Positions 43,066-54,236 of a stretch of DNA of 64,000 nucleotides are shown here, piece by piece. Below the pieces are notes generated by a model, which was not told the origin of the DNA, made no database searches, and worked only from the letters and a program-made list of their open reading frames with translations. Positions within the stretch are counted from its first letter, which is position 1. Each line of letters opens with the position of its first letter. The DNA lies in contig JAUCBJ010007648.1 in the NCBI GenBank assembly GCA_032718475.1, positions 28,873 to 92,872 on the forward strand, read 5' to 3'. The DNA is from Nemertoderma westbladi. Taxonomy: Eukaryota > Xenacoelomorpha > Nemertodermatida > Nemertodermatidae. The translations under genes were made by a program, and so were the position numbers.

Positions 43066-43553
43066 GGTTCTTTCTTTGAGGCTGTTTTACTTTTTCGCCT
43101 TCCTTAAATTCTTCAAACACTGTCAGATGTCGATTTTGAAACAAATTGGTTCTTTCTTTGAGGCTGTTTTACTTTTTCGCCTTCCTGAAATTCTTCAAAC
43201 AAAAAAATTAATTGTTGATTGTCAAAATACGAGCAAGACTCTTCGATTTCAATTGATATAAGTCGCCTGTGAAATGATTGAGATTTAATGTGTATTTGAA
43301 TGGATCGTAAATCACAATCCATAGAAACCAAGATAAGAAATTATCAGAGCACATTGTAGTGACGTCAAATCTGTAGCAGCCAATCACAGCCGATTTTCAA
43401 AAGCCGATCTTCCCGCGCTTAATTTAACCCGCCATTTAGACCGTTTCCTCGTGTTTTTACAAAAAACACACCCCGCCACTCGATTCAGGGCACCTTGTAA
43501 ACCCTTATTGAATTATTTCTAGCCCAACAATTTTTTCGCCCACCAACCCTATT

Positions 43554-45245
43554 CTGACTTAGTATTCATACTTTTTGTTTGTCGTTGTTGATGTTGAAAG
43601 CATGAAAGTACAGGCAATTTTCAATTTGTAGCCAAAAATTGAATATCTCACGCTTTCAACCCAAAATGTGGTGTGATAATCGAATTCATTTTCTTCATTG
43701 TTATTTAATAATTTTTTCCGCTTAAAAATTAATTCATGGGGTCAAATTATGTGGACTCTTAAGTACATAAAATCTAATAAAATGTCGTGAGGGGCAGGCC
43801 AGTTGGGTATTTTATCGTGTTTTGAGCCATAGTCTAATAATAAGCCGATAAAACAATTAATCAGTGGTCGGGATGGCATCTATAGTAGTTGGTAATTAAA
43901 ATTCCTTAATTGAGATAAATGAATGAATAAAAGTAATAATATAGCATTCAATTTGATGATATATTAATACTTAATACTCTAATACTGAAATCGCATACGA
44001 TTTGCATTGAACACATTGAAATTCGCGAACCGGAATCAGAACGCTACAAACTTGTAATCTCCGCCATTGGTCCGCTGCATTGGCATTGGTTATTGGGAAA
44101 GTTGGCTCAGTAACTTCCACCACCCAGGCACTACTACTGCGCTGCGACTTGTTATATTTTGTTGTAAAGTTATTATTATTTTATGTAGGCCTACAGATAC
44201 AATTCTGGTTGTATCTTCAGGTATAATTGAGTGGCAAGTTTATATGTAATTTATGTAATAGTAGGCCTAGTTGTACTTCATCATTCGTCGTAATGAAAAA
44301 TATAAATGGTAGTTTTGTTTGTCAAAATACTTTTTCTGTCTGAGCAGAATTCTTAGTTTATACTATATTTGAATGGCAGGAACCCCAGATCAGTATCTTT
44401 TGCCTGTAACGTCATAACCACTTAATACTAAATTGCATATAACTGTATATAAAATTTGTATTTTACAACCTAACAAATTATTATTTAATTCAATTATTAA
44501 TTCTTAGTATTTTAATCTATTGGTAAAAGGGAAATTTTTTTAGAAATGATTCAAATTTTAGAATTCATATTAGTTATTTGTATTACTGAAATTCTTAAAA
44601 AGGTATAAAATACATTAGATCATAAAGATTAGCTATATAATCATTATAATTACCACAATGTTTGAAAATAGATCGAGATTGATGTATTAACGATTACATC
44701 AGATTTGCGATTAACGATTACATCACATTTGCCATCACCATTATTGTTAGGCTGCAATAGGGTTTGTGATAATAAAATGCGATAGTGTATAATGGTGTGC
44801 CAGAATAGTTTTCAGATTACAGGCATATAGCCAAGAGCGTTTGAATTTATTGTTATCTATATCGCTGTCACAACTGCCAATAGCGTTGTCAGCTCTGAAA
44901 GTGTTATAATGATATTCTAATATCTTTATCAGGCAACACTTCACTAAATTAATCAGTTACTCTTTAAAAATCTCAGCAAAGTATTCAGATTAGTTTCTCT
45001 TATAAAATAGAATTTAAGCGACATTGTACACTATTGCTGTAGTGAATTGTCAGAAATATGTAGGAAAGTTTCACAATTTTTTTTAAATCTTTGGTCAATG
45101 AATATGCACTAAATGTAATAAAAATAATCTCAGTAATAAAATCAACAGGGGCGTTAGGTTGCCCAAGTTTGAGTATTAAACACAATAAAATGGGACTATG
45201 AAAATGGCGCCCACATATTATTCCGAGTACCTGTTGCTTTGGATT
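43554..45245. other. AT-rich intergenic sequence
   Basis: No gene recognised on either strand. TAGGCCTA occurs at 44185-44192 and 44262-44269. Confidence 0.5.
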
Positions 45246-45253
45246 CCTTTTGT

Positions 45254-46918
45254 CGCAATCTCCGAGTGGATGCAGCACATCAACTGCTGCAATCTCCGAG
45301 TGGATGCAGCACATCAACTGTCGCAATCCCCGAGTGGATGCAGCAGGTCAACTGCTGCAATCTCCGAGTGGATGCAGCACGTAAACTGCTGCAATCTCCG
45401 GGTGGATGCAGCACGTCAACTGCTGCAATCTCCGAGTGGATGCAGCACGTCAACTGTTGCAATCTCCGAGTGACTGCAGCACGTCAACTGCTGCAATCTC
45501 CGGGTGGATGCAGCACGTCAACTGCTGCAATCTCCGAGTGGAAGCAGCACATCAACTGTCGCCATCCCCGAGTGGGTGCAGCACGTCAACTGCTGCAATC
45601 TCCGAGTGACTGCAGCACATCAACTGTCGCCATCCCCGAGTGGGTGCAGCACGTCAACTGCTGCAATCTCCGAGTGACTGCAGCACATCAACTGTCGCCA
45701 TCCCCGAGTGGGTGCAGCACGTCAACTGCTGCAATCTCCGAGTGGATGCAGCACGTAAAATGCTGCAATCTCCGAGTGGGTGCAGCTCGTCAACTGCTGC
45801 AATCTCCGAGTGACTGCAGCACGTCAACTGCTGCAATCTCCGGGTGGATGCAGCACGTCAACTGCTGCAATCTCCGAGTGGATGCAGCACATCAACTGTC
45901 GCCATCCCTGAGTGGGTGCAGCACGTCAACTGCTGCAATCTCCGAGTGACTGCAGCACGTCAACTGCTGCAATCTCCGAGTGGATGCAGCACGTAAAATG
46001 CTGCAATCTCCGAGTGGATGCTGCACGTAAAATGCTGCAATCTCCGAGTGGGTGCAGCTCGTCAACTGCTGCAATCTCCGAGTGACTGCAGCACGTCAAC
46101 TGCTGCAATCTCCGGGTGGATGCAGCACGTCAACTGCTGCAATCTCCGAGTGGATGCAGCACATCAACTGTCGCCATCCCTGAGTGGGTGCAGCACGTCA
46201 ACTGCTGCAATCTCCGAGTGACTGCAGCACGTCAACTGCTGCAATCTCCGAGTGGATGCAGCACGTAAAATGCTGCAATCTCCGAGTGGATGCTGCACGT
46301 AAAATGCTGCAATCTCCGAGTGGGTGCAGCTCGTCAACTGCTGCAATCTCCGAGTGACTGCAGCACGTCAACTGCTGCAATCTCCGGGTGGATGCAGCAC
46401 GTCAACTGCTGCAATCTCCGAGTGGATGCAGCACGTAAACTGCTGCAATCTCCGAGTGGATGCAGCACGTCAACTGCTGCAATCTCCGAGTGACTGCAGC
46501 ACATCAACTGTCGCCATCCCCGAGTGGGTGCAGCACGTCAACTGCTGCAATCTCCGAGTGACTGCAGCACGTCAACTGATGCAATCTCCGGGTGGATGCA
46601 GCACGTCAACTGCTGCAATCTCCGAGTGGATGCAGCACGTAAACTGCTGCAATCTCCGAGTGGATGCAGCACATCAACTGTCGCCATCCCCGAGTGGGTG
46701 CAGCACGTCAACTGCTGCAATCTCCGAGTGACTGCAGCACGTCAACTGCTGCAATCTCCGAGTGGATGCAGCACGTAAAATGCTGCAATCTCCGAGTGGA
46801 TGCAGCACGTAAAATGCTGCAATCTCCGAGTGGGTGCAGCTCGTCAACTGCTGCAATCTCCGAGTGACTGCAGCACGTCAACTGCTGCAATCTCCGAGTG
46901 GATGCAGCACGTCAACTG
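45254..46918. repeat. 34-bp minisatellite able to form hairpins
   Basis: About 49 tandem copies of a 34-bp unit containing TGCAGCACGTCAACTGCTGC followed by AATCTCCGAGTGG. Each unit carries the inverted repeat TGCAGCA-7 nt-TGCTGCA. Larger blocks recur (for example, a ~272-bp block around 45770 and 46042). All three frames are open for long stretches because 34 is not a multiple of 3 and the unit lacks stops; these ORFs are artefacts. Confidence 0.95.
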
Positions 46919-47575
46919 CTTTCATAATAGTTTTTTGGGGCGCAGTTTCATTTCCGACTAAGGGCTGTATAAATTTCGCATTGTTGTGTCACTAAGACGG
47001 CACTTTAAATAAAGGGTGTATAGTTATGGAGTGTTCTGGGAATTAGTGAGCCCCACATGGCCCTGCCTTGCAAGTAACAGAGAGTCGAGCCTCCCGGTTG
47101 CATCCGGTGTTTTGTGTTTCACTTTCACCAATAACTTAACTTTAATAGGTACCTTTTTGATATTATAGAACATCCTGTTTTACTCCAGTATCCAAGAATC
47201 AACGTATCATTATTTTTTAATTGCCCGATTTCACAAGCAAATCTTAATAGCTTTAGTGTACTTAGTACATCTTAGGACCATGCTTTTTGGATATTGAAGT
47301 ACTTTAATTAGAACTGCAATGCTAGGCCAACTGACATGTTTGTCTCCAAGCTTTTCTAATCGTATGCCAAAACACTATATATAACATAACATAAAACTCC
47401 ACATGCATGGTTCACATCAACAATTATAGTGTAGTACACGTGTATCATTGTATTTAATTATTCATTTAAATGCTCATGCAGTTAGTTATTTTACTATCTT
47501 ATTTTATCCGTATTTCTCAACCATTGATTATAATAATATTAAATTAAATAAATTATTAAATATAGCACTGAAGTA
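46919..47575. other. Presumed 5' flank of the potassium channel gene
   Basis: Mostly AT-rich. GC-richer at 47030-47110. No definite promoter element can be assigned. Confidence 0.4.
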
Positions 47576-48517
47576 ATGGAAATTGAACCTCCTAAGCAAT
47601 ATAAATTTAATGTTGTGGATCTATTATGTAATATAATACTTCTTGAGATATACATTGTTTGTGGCGGGTTGATGTTCTATTATGTAGAGAATATTCCGGA
47701 CCTAAAACGAGCAATTCATCCCGAATTCCAATCGGTGGGCACAGAAAAAATATGGATCAACTCTCAAACTATTGCCAAAGAGTTAACAAATTATCTCAGG
47801 AACAATAATCATAGCAATGAAGAAATTGCTCAACATGTTGACAACTTTGTAATAAACATCAGTGAACAGATGAAGCCAACGATACATCATACATGGACTT
47901 ATGACGAATGTTATTTATTGTCATTTTCTATTGCATCTACTGTTGGCTTTGGTAATGTGGCTCCCACAACATATCTTGGTCAGCAACTAGTTCTTCCATT
48001 TGCTATGTTGGGAATACCTTGGTACCTTTATATTATCTCATCTATGTCGATATTTCATAAGTGGTGTTTCCAGAAACTTAATTCATTAAAATTATGTTGT
48101 CCAGGCTTATCATTATTAGTTTTGAAACATACTATCCAAATTATCCTTACTTATACTACATTTGTCATTGGACCTACAATTGTTATAAGCTACTATGAGG
48201 GATGGGACTTTTTGGTGTCTCATTACTCAGCTGTTGTTATGTTCACTATGATTGGCTTTGGCGATTATGTCCCAACTGCCCAATATTCGAATCTTTCTAC
48301 TGGTGATCAAGCTTTACACTATATATATCGATTCTATCTACAGCTTTGCTTCCTGTTTTCATTATCTTACCTCACCTGTGGGTTTGGATATATTAATATG
48401 ATTCGTCTCAAACAAATGACAAAAATATATACGAAGATTTATTCAATTGCAAGTTCCTGTTATAAAATGTTGGATGTGATACCACCAGATGATAACGATG
48501 TAAATGGCCCAAAATAG
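47576..48517 (+). CDS. Two-pore-domain potassium channel (K2P), intronless
   Basis: 313 residues with the K2P layout of four membrane segments and two pore loops: M1 about 14-36, extracellular cap about 40-105, pore 1 with ASTVGFGNVAPTT (filter 122-126), M2 about 137-160 with GIPWYLY, M3 about 181-205, pore 2 with FTMIGFGDYVPT (filter 225-229), and M4 about 253-276. Family members are plasma-membrane leak channels setting the resting potential. Both filters read GFG; the first is normally GYG. N94 in the cap is in an N-I-S site; no cap cysteine is present. The cytoplasmic tail is short (~35 residues). The start is the first ATG of the frame, after an AT-rich leader. A single exon is unusual for K2P genes, so a retrocopy origin is possible, but there is no disabling mutation. 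Confidence 0.9.
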   Translation: MEIEPPKQYKFNVVDLLCNIILLEIYIVCGGLMFYYVENIPDLKRAIHPEFQSVGTEKIWINSQTIAKELTNYLRNNNHSNEEIAQHVDNFVINISEQMKPTIHHTWTYDECYLLSFSIASTVGFGNVAPTTYLGQQLVLPFAMLGIPWYLYIISSMSIFHKWCFQKLNSLKLCCPGLSLLVLKHTIQIILTYTTFVIGPTIVISYYEGWDFLVSHYSAVVMFTMIGFGDYVPTAQYSNLSTGDQALHYIYRFYLQLCFLFSLSYLTCGFGYINMIRLKQMTKIYTKIYSIASSCYKMLDVIPPDDNDVNGPK

Positions 48518-48643
48518 TATTACTACCACTTCTTGTTTAAATTTTGAGAGATTGTATTATAGACAATCAACGTAATCTTATAGTGTTGGAGTGTATTCGA
48601 ATATGTGAATATTTAATTAAATTAAATAACGTTATTAGTTATA

Positions 48644-48649
48644 AATAAA
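48644..48649 (+). promoter_or_regulatory. Polyadenylation signal of the K2P gene
   Basis: AATAAA 127 bases past the TAG stop of the channel ORF. Other AATAAA-like strings occur in this AT-rich DNA, so the assignment is by position. Confidence 0.5.
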
Positions 48650-49074
48650 ATGTTAAACAATTAATTGAGTTTATCCTGTGGTCTGGTTTACATGTAGCAT
48701 TAAGGTGGTGCAGTGCTGCCGAAGTTCCGTTTTTGACTTAGCAACAAGCACAGCAGCACCTAGCTGCATGGAGTGGCTTGCAGCTAATTCGAAAACAGTC
48801 TAGTGGTTTCGAATTAGCAGCAGTCTGTCAGTTGTAAAGATGCAGGTGTAGCTAAAATGATATTTTAAGCTTTAATATGCAATATTAATTTATTTATTTA
48901 TCATAGTTATGAAATATTACATAATATGCATTAAGTCCGGACCTTCCCTAATTATAGTGTTATAAGAAGCACAAGTTTGCTTAATGAAACATTAGTACAC
49001 GCCTAGTCAAACTTGGTAGTCAGTTCATATATTTATACATATGGGATGAAGGAAGGCACAATAACATAGGCTAG
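48650..49074. other. Intergenic sequence between K2P gene and RTE copy 3
   Basis: AT-rich with nothing recognised. Confidence 0.5.
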
Positions 49075-50575
49075 CTGCAAAGGCTGATGCAAAGAGCATT
49101 AAGACCAATCGTGCCAGTGGAGTAGATGGTGTTCCCCCTGAGGTCTTTAAAATACCTGAGTGTTTAAAGCTCATCTATCCCATCATAGTAGACATGTACC
49201 AAACAACAAGAGTCCCACAAGAAATGAAAACAAATAAGTTGGTGCCAGTTCCCAAGGGCAACCTAACACTCTATGGTTCTTTTCGGGGAATCTCATTGAT
49301 CTCGATTGCTGCAAAGCTATACAATAGAATTATATTAAATCGCATCAGGGATCCGAATGGGAAATCAGAATGGGTTCCGTAAAGGTCGTGGGACCATGGA
49401 GCTCATTTTGGCACTTAGAAGGATAATTGAAGATTTCTTTGATTCAGTCTCGCGCTCACTTATGTTCAGCATACTTTCATTATATTGGATTCCTGATGAA
49501 ATTATTGCAGCAATCAGATCAGTATACGATGGTTCGACAACATTTGTGTCTACTGTTGACGGTGACACAGAACCATTTGAAGTGTTATGGGGCGTCCTCC
49601 AGGGAGACACACTTGCACCATTCTTGTTCATAATTGTTGTTGACTATGTTATACGCATATCCTTAGATCATCATAATGATGATGGGGTGATGTTAACTCC
49701 ACCTAATGGCTCCAGAAGTCGAGGAAATCCTGCCAAGTACCTAACTGATCTAGACTTTGCTGATGACTTAGGAGTACTCTCAGAATCACTAGAGGGAGCC
49801 CAACGGCTCCTCAGCTCATTAGAACATGCTGCTTCTAGTGTTGGTCTTTTTATTAACTCCAGAAAGACCAAAATTTTGACAGTTAACTTTGAAAGTTCTC
49901 AGCAAGTCTCTGATCGGATGAGCATAAGCTCAAAGGATGGTATGCTGGAGCATGTGGACGACTTCTGTTACCTGGGATCATGGATCCGGAAGTCAGGTGA
50001 GGACCTTCGAATACGTAAGGGAAAGGCATGGGTAGCCTTGAATAGGCTTTCCAGGATTTGGAAGTCACCGAGAATTAATCGGAAACTTAAGGTCCGATTA
50101 TTTAGAGCAGCAGTAGTTCCAGTACTCCTCTATGGGAGTCCATGCTGGGCTCTAACTGCTGAGGACACCAAATCTCTGGATGGCACATTCACAAGAATGC
50201 TACGCCGGGTTCATTGTGTCAAGTACAATGAACACATCTCCAACCAGTTACTATATAACATTGGAGGTGTCTCATTGGTTCCCCAAAGCTTGACACTAGA
50301 ACAAAATCGCCTCCACTTTGCAGGACATTGCTTTCGCCGTGAGGACCAGCCAGTGCATAATCTTGTACTTTGGCAGCCTCATGGAGTGAATAAGCATGGT
50401 GGACAGCCCATGACTTTCTTGAGACGCATCTTAAATGACACTGGCCTTGAAGATGCGGATGATCTAGCAAATGTCATGGGTGATAGGGAGTTGTGGCGGT
50501 GCAATTTTGTCAACAAGCCGGCACAGCATTCTTAAAAATGCAGCTGCAATGCAGCATGCCGATACTAGTAGTAGT
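49075..50575 (+). mobile_element. 5'-truncated RTE-like LINE (copy 3) with internal deletions
   Basis: Matches residues ~480 to the end of the full-length ORF at 54-57 kb, but two blocks are deleted. One removes part of RDPIERLLRGNQ, joining the sequence as RDPNGKSEWVP and shifting frame. The other removes EELSKKKDRHLAVIFVD, including the catalytic Asp of VDFFKAFD, leaving IIEDFFDSVS. The remaining frame (49357-50535) keeps FADD and the C-terminus. It ends in (TAG)3. Confidence 0.92.
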
Positions 50576-52054
50576 GCCTTTCCCACGTATTGAGGGAAGG
50601 AACTGGAAAATAGATAAATATAAGTACTGCGGGGTGGGTGGGTCGGTGGGTGGGTGTAGCTGGGTCAACAGTCAGTGGTGTCAAGGCCAATGAGGAAGTC
50701 ACAGCATCCGTCACCATCATAGCCATAAACAGATGTAGTTGTAGAGTTTGGGTAGATACAGTAGTAGAGTGGTTATAATATATTGGGATACAGGTTAGTA
50801 GGTGAACCTAGAATGTTAGACCTGTAAACACGGATGGAAAGGAGGCGCTGTTGATGGTGGAAGGTGGAAGGGATTGGATGCACTGGCTGTCTGACGCGGT
50901 GGAAGCGGGTAAGCTTAATGCTCAAACTTATGGCTCAGACCAGTCTCCACTATCCTAATGCCTTGCAGCATAGCATATCTTAGTAGTTTGTTCCAATGCA
51001 TAGGTGCCACTGAAGCCTTGTAACTGAATCGAATACAGGGGCTTAAGTGCCTGGTGGGTTTCTACATACAGTAACCAGTATAATGAAAAGACGCCTGCTT
51101 CTAAAAAGATTCATCCTATTAAATCTAGTAAAATAATGTGCGATTGGAGTGGGTATGCCGATCTATGAAGATCTGAGAGAACCTCTATTGTAGGCAAAAT
51201 GTTTGCATAGACAAACACATAATAATAAGGTATGGAAATATTACTCCAAACATGTCGGTGGAGTATGGTGGCACATCGCTATTATCGAAAGTTTATTCTT
51301 CCACAAGAAAAATTCCGAGATTGAAGTAACCTGGAGATATTCCACTATTGAACCAGTTTGTTGTCATAAAGTTGAACCAACTCCTATAGTGGTACCACTA
51401 GCATGTTTCCATAAAAAATGACATTTTAATTCCCAAGATGACAAGAATACTCCACCACACTCATAGCACTCTATGTTACCATATTTTCTAAATGCAACAA
51501 TTCAAGTTTTTCTTAAATGTCAGTGTTTATAATAATAATTATACTGTTATAATGAACAGCTTTGACAAAATAACAAAATGAATAATTAATAATTTACAAT
51601 AATCGTAAGTATAGCATGCACAGAGAGATGGCTGGTAGGGAATATCCTATTTTTATGATTCCTGCCCCATCCCCAAACCCAAGACCGCGCCAGAGGCAAC
51701 ACCCTCTGCGGAGACAGAGTGAATTCGTCCGCGGCGGGCCAAACAGTAGCTTCCTATGGATTCTCCCCAGAACCCTACTGAAACCCCCTTCCTGCATCTT
51801 GTTCTACCAGACCTCCAAATGCCTCAGCGAGATGCTGGAGAAAATTATCCGTTTCTGAGACCCATACACTATTGGTTGTGTCTACTAGAGACGTGAAAGA
51901 GAAGCGGTGGTCTTCACATACTTTATGGTAATGTGCCCTCTTGGCCCTCTTTTCCATGATGGAACTAGTAAAGCAGTTAGCTAGGGTGTAAGAGTCCGTG
52001 TTAACAACCACAATGTCGAATGACGCCTCCCTCTGACCCCAATGAGTATGCCTA
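50576..52054. other. Intergenic sequence without recognised genes
   Basis: Begins with a GGGTGGGTGGGTCGG run near 50634. Short ORFs show no recognisable protein. Confidence 0.5.
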
Positions 52055-52145
52055 CACTACACCAAGGTTCCACCTTGGTGTAGTGGTTGCATTGAATTCA
52101 CATATCCCGTAGGTCGTGGGTTCGAACCTCACATGGGCCAGGACA
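52055..52145 (+). mobile_element. tRNA-like SINE head with a 13-bp inverted repeat
   Basis: A box-like TTGGTGTAGTGG (52075-52086) and B box GGTTCGAACCT (52119-52129). CACTACACCAAGG (52055-52067) and its exact complement (52073-52085) form a hairpin that overlaps the A box. The acceptor stem does not pair, so it is a SINE promoter or tRNA relic rather than a tRNA gene. Confidence 0.6.
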
Positions 52146-52719
52146 GTTTTCGTTTCGGCACGAATGCTTTAAAGGGACCAGCCTTGCATCCTTAAGTGGT
52201 AGCTAAATGAGTACTGGGGAGTAAAATTCTGGGGGGACTGTAATAAGTCGTCAGACTTTGTGCGTAATCCCTGGCCTAGTGGCTGAAGAAAATTTACTTT
52301 TACTCTGACTAACCTAGACTCCCCACAACACAGTATCTGAGCAAACCCCGCCAATGACCTGGCCATCCATGGAAACCCATGCAGCAGTTCCAAAGAGAGC
52401 AGGGACATAATGGCGGATGATAGCCTCGTGGATGAGAAAAACCTCGTTGACGTGAATATCAGTAACTCAAAGGAGATAATCACATTCCGCCTGGATACAC
52501 TGTGTTATCCTGTGTCTTGTGCTCTCCTCCAATCCTGGCTTCACTACCAAGTAACTCTTCCTGGGTTCTGGGAAATAGCCTATATCGGGCCCCAGGCTAA
52601 CTAGGTTGTAAAACCATCGCTGGACCCCAGTAAGTGAACTCGCAGCTGAGCCTTCATCAGTGTACCAGCTCTGAGTGTCACTGGGGCTTTGTAAAGTGTT
52701 TATAAAGGCCAAATAGAGA
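52146..52719. other. Sequence downstream of the tRNA-like element
   Basis: May be the SINE body (TTTCGTTTCGGCACGAATGC follows the tRNA-like head). No gene recognised. Confidence 0.35.
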
Positions 52720-53562
52720 TATGTGGCTGGCCACGAGAAAAGGGACCTTATGTCGCAAAACCTGATTCTGAGATAATCGCGTTTAAAGTTTCCCTCTATT
52801 TTTGAACAAATTTAATTGGATTATCAATTTAGAAATGTATAAAACGATGAGGGAAATTCAAATTGGTTCTGATATTCAATATACCTAGGAAATAACTAAT
52901 TACAGGAAGCAATATAAGATGTTGCAGTGTTGTATATAACACTGTCTTAGGGTTTTCATGTCTTAATTTAGGACTGAAATAAATTGTAATTGTACTACTG
53001 TATTATGTACAGTAGGTACTGTAGGCCTACAGTTATTTTTTAAATGCAATATAGCTGTCATTTTCTTAATTAATCTTCGTTAGTTCTTAAATTTTGTAAT
53101 CCCAATAAAGAATTCAAAATACAAATAATTTTAAATTTTATTAAAAAAATTTATCTTTTTGAAAAAATTTTAAATTAAAAAAAAATTTTTTGGTTTCATG
53201 TTTTTTTGAAAATTTTGCAAAATTTTTGTTAAAATAGTTCATGAACAATATTAGTTTCAAATTGTTAAAAGTTGTATAAAAAGCCGAATAACATTGAGCT
53301 GCAGTAAGAATTGCTATGATATTATTAATATTTTCCATTTTTTTTTAATAATCGCTTATTACAGTATAACCGCTATTAATAAAATTTTTTTTGCTACCCG
53401 ATTCACCTTGACATAAATCGCTATAACTTTTTTTTGGAAATAGATATTGAGACACCGTTTTTTTTTGTTAAAATCTCTGGAAAATTCTGCATCTCATAGG
53501 CCTAATAACTCAAAATCGACCTCCGGTGACATAAGGTCCCTTTTCTCGTGGCCAGCCACATA
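52720..53562. mobile_element. Non-autonomous DNA transposon (MITE) with perfect 35-bp terminal repeats
   Basis: The first 35 bases (52720-52754, starting TATGTGGCTGGCCACGAGAA) are the exact complement of 53528-53562. TA flanks the inner TGTGG ends, consistent with a Tc1/mariner-type TA duplication, though ATAT is also possible. The 843-bp interior is very AT-rich (long A/T runs at 53130-53200 and 53340-53470) and has no transposase. Perfect ends suggest recent movement using another element's transposase. Confidence 0.85.
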
Positions 53563-53774
53563 TAAAGCTAGCACCATAAGTATAGTTTATTTTTTTCTTG
53601 TTGAAGTCCTTCGCATTCTCATTGGGTGATTGTTTCCAACAGTGGATAAAGCTCTTTGAACAATGTTTATTTTAGGTCCGCATAGTGAGACCCCTAGTAT
53701 TCACTCTGTTGTTTTTGTTGTTGGTGTTCTTGTTGTTAATTTCCAGTTGGGTTTTGGTTTTAAGGCTCCATGCG

Positions 53775-53850
53775 GCACAGTGGCGAAGTTGGTAGAGCGT
53801 GGGACTGGGAATCAATAGGTACTGAGTTCAATCCCTCTTTCTGGTGAATT
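53775..53850 (+). mobile_element. tRNA-like SINE head
   Basis: A box TGGCGAAGTTGG (53781-53792) and B box GAGTTCAATCCC (53824-53835) with tRNA-like spacing. The flanking stems do not pair convincingly, so I call it a tRNA-derived SINE rather than a functional tRNA gene. Confidence 0.55.
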
Positions 53851-54045
53851 TTTTGGTAGTAAGATTGGTAGTAACCCATTCAAGGAGATAGTTAATGTGT
53901 TAGTAGACGTGACCTTTTTCCTTTCTGTGCCAAGTTTAATCACTCACTCTTTCAACCCAGACTTTATTGCAAACATTAACTGTTTTGTTTGTAATCTAAA
54001 TTTACAGAGCAAAATGGCATCTTTTTCTTGGTTGTTGACCAGCAA

Positions 54046-54114
54046 ATAGCCATATTTTTCTTGGGACTTCTAGGTACAGGCCGTACCTAGCAGTCCCAAG
54101 AAAAATATGGCTAT
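54046..54114. repeat. Near-perfect 32-bp-arm hairpin
   Basis: Arms 54046-54077 and 54083-54114 are inverted complements with one mismatch (TTCTAGG against TGCTAGG), separated by only five bases. The left arm begins ATAGCCATATTTTTCTTGGG. The transcript would fold into a ~69-nt stem-loop. Confidence 0.85.
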
Positions 54115-54236
54115 CTCCAGGCTGGAACCTTGCTGATAGCAGAGCAGACTTCTGTTGTGTTTGCCGATTAACATCCTGGCACGACGCCTAAAATCATAGT
54201 TAATTACACTGGCGAACTATGCTCAATTGACTGACT

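Larger units (their letters stand above)
40687..43553 (-). mobile_element. hAT-like DNA transposon, decayed, with long terminal inverted repeats
   Basis: Both ends begin AATAGGGTTGGTG when read inward (left from 40687; right is the complement ending at 43553), and similarity continues for >120 bp. Shared blocks are TTGTTGGGC, GTGGCGGGGTGT, GAAAAT then GGCTGTGATTGGCTGCTAC, with a ~50-bp insertion in the right arm. TAGGGTTGG ends are typical of hAT elements. A matching 8-bp target duplication was not found. The interior carries a broken hAT-type transposase on the minus strand and a LINE fragment. Confidence 0.75.

Noticed and set aside
45239-46890. Many overlapping ORFs of 60-236 codons on both strands
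   Set aside because: They are products of the 34-bp tandem repeat, which lacks stop codons in several frames; the same peptide recurs in all frames.
53141-53338. 65-codon Lys/Phe/Asn-rich ORF
   Set aside because: It lies within the extreme A/T tract of the MITE; the composition alone explains it.
52071-53850. tRNA genes at 52.07 and 53.78 kb
   Set aside because: A and B boxes are present, but the acceptor stems do not pair and no clear anticodon arm forms; SINE heads are more likely.
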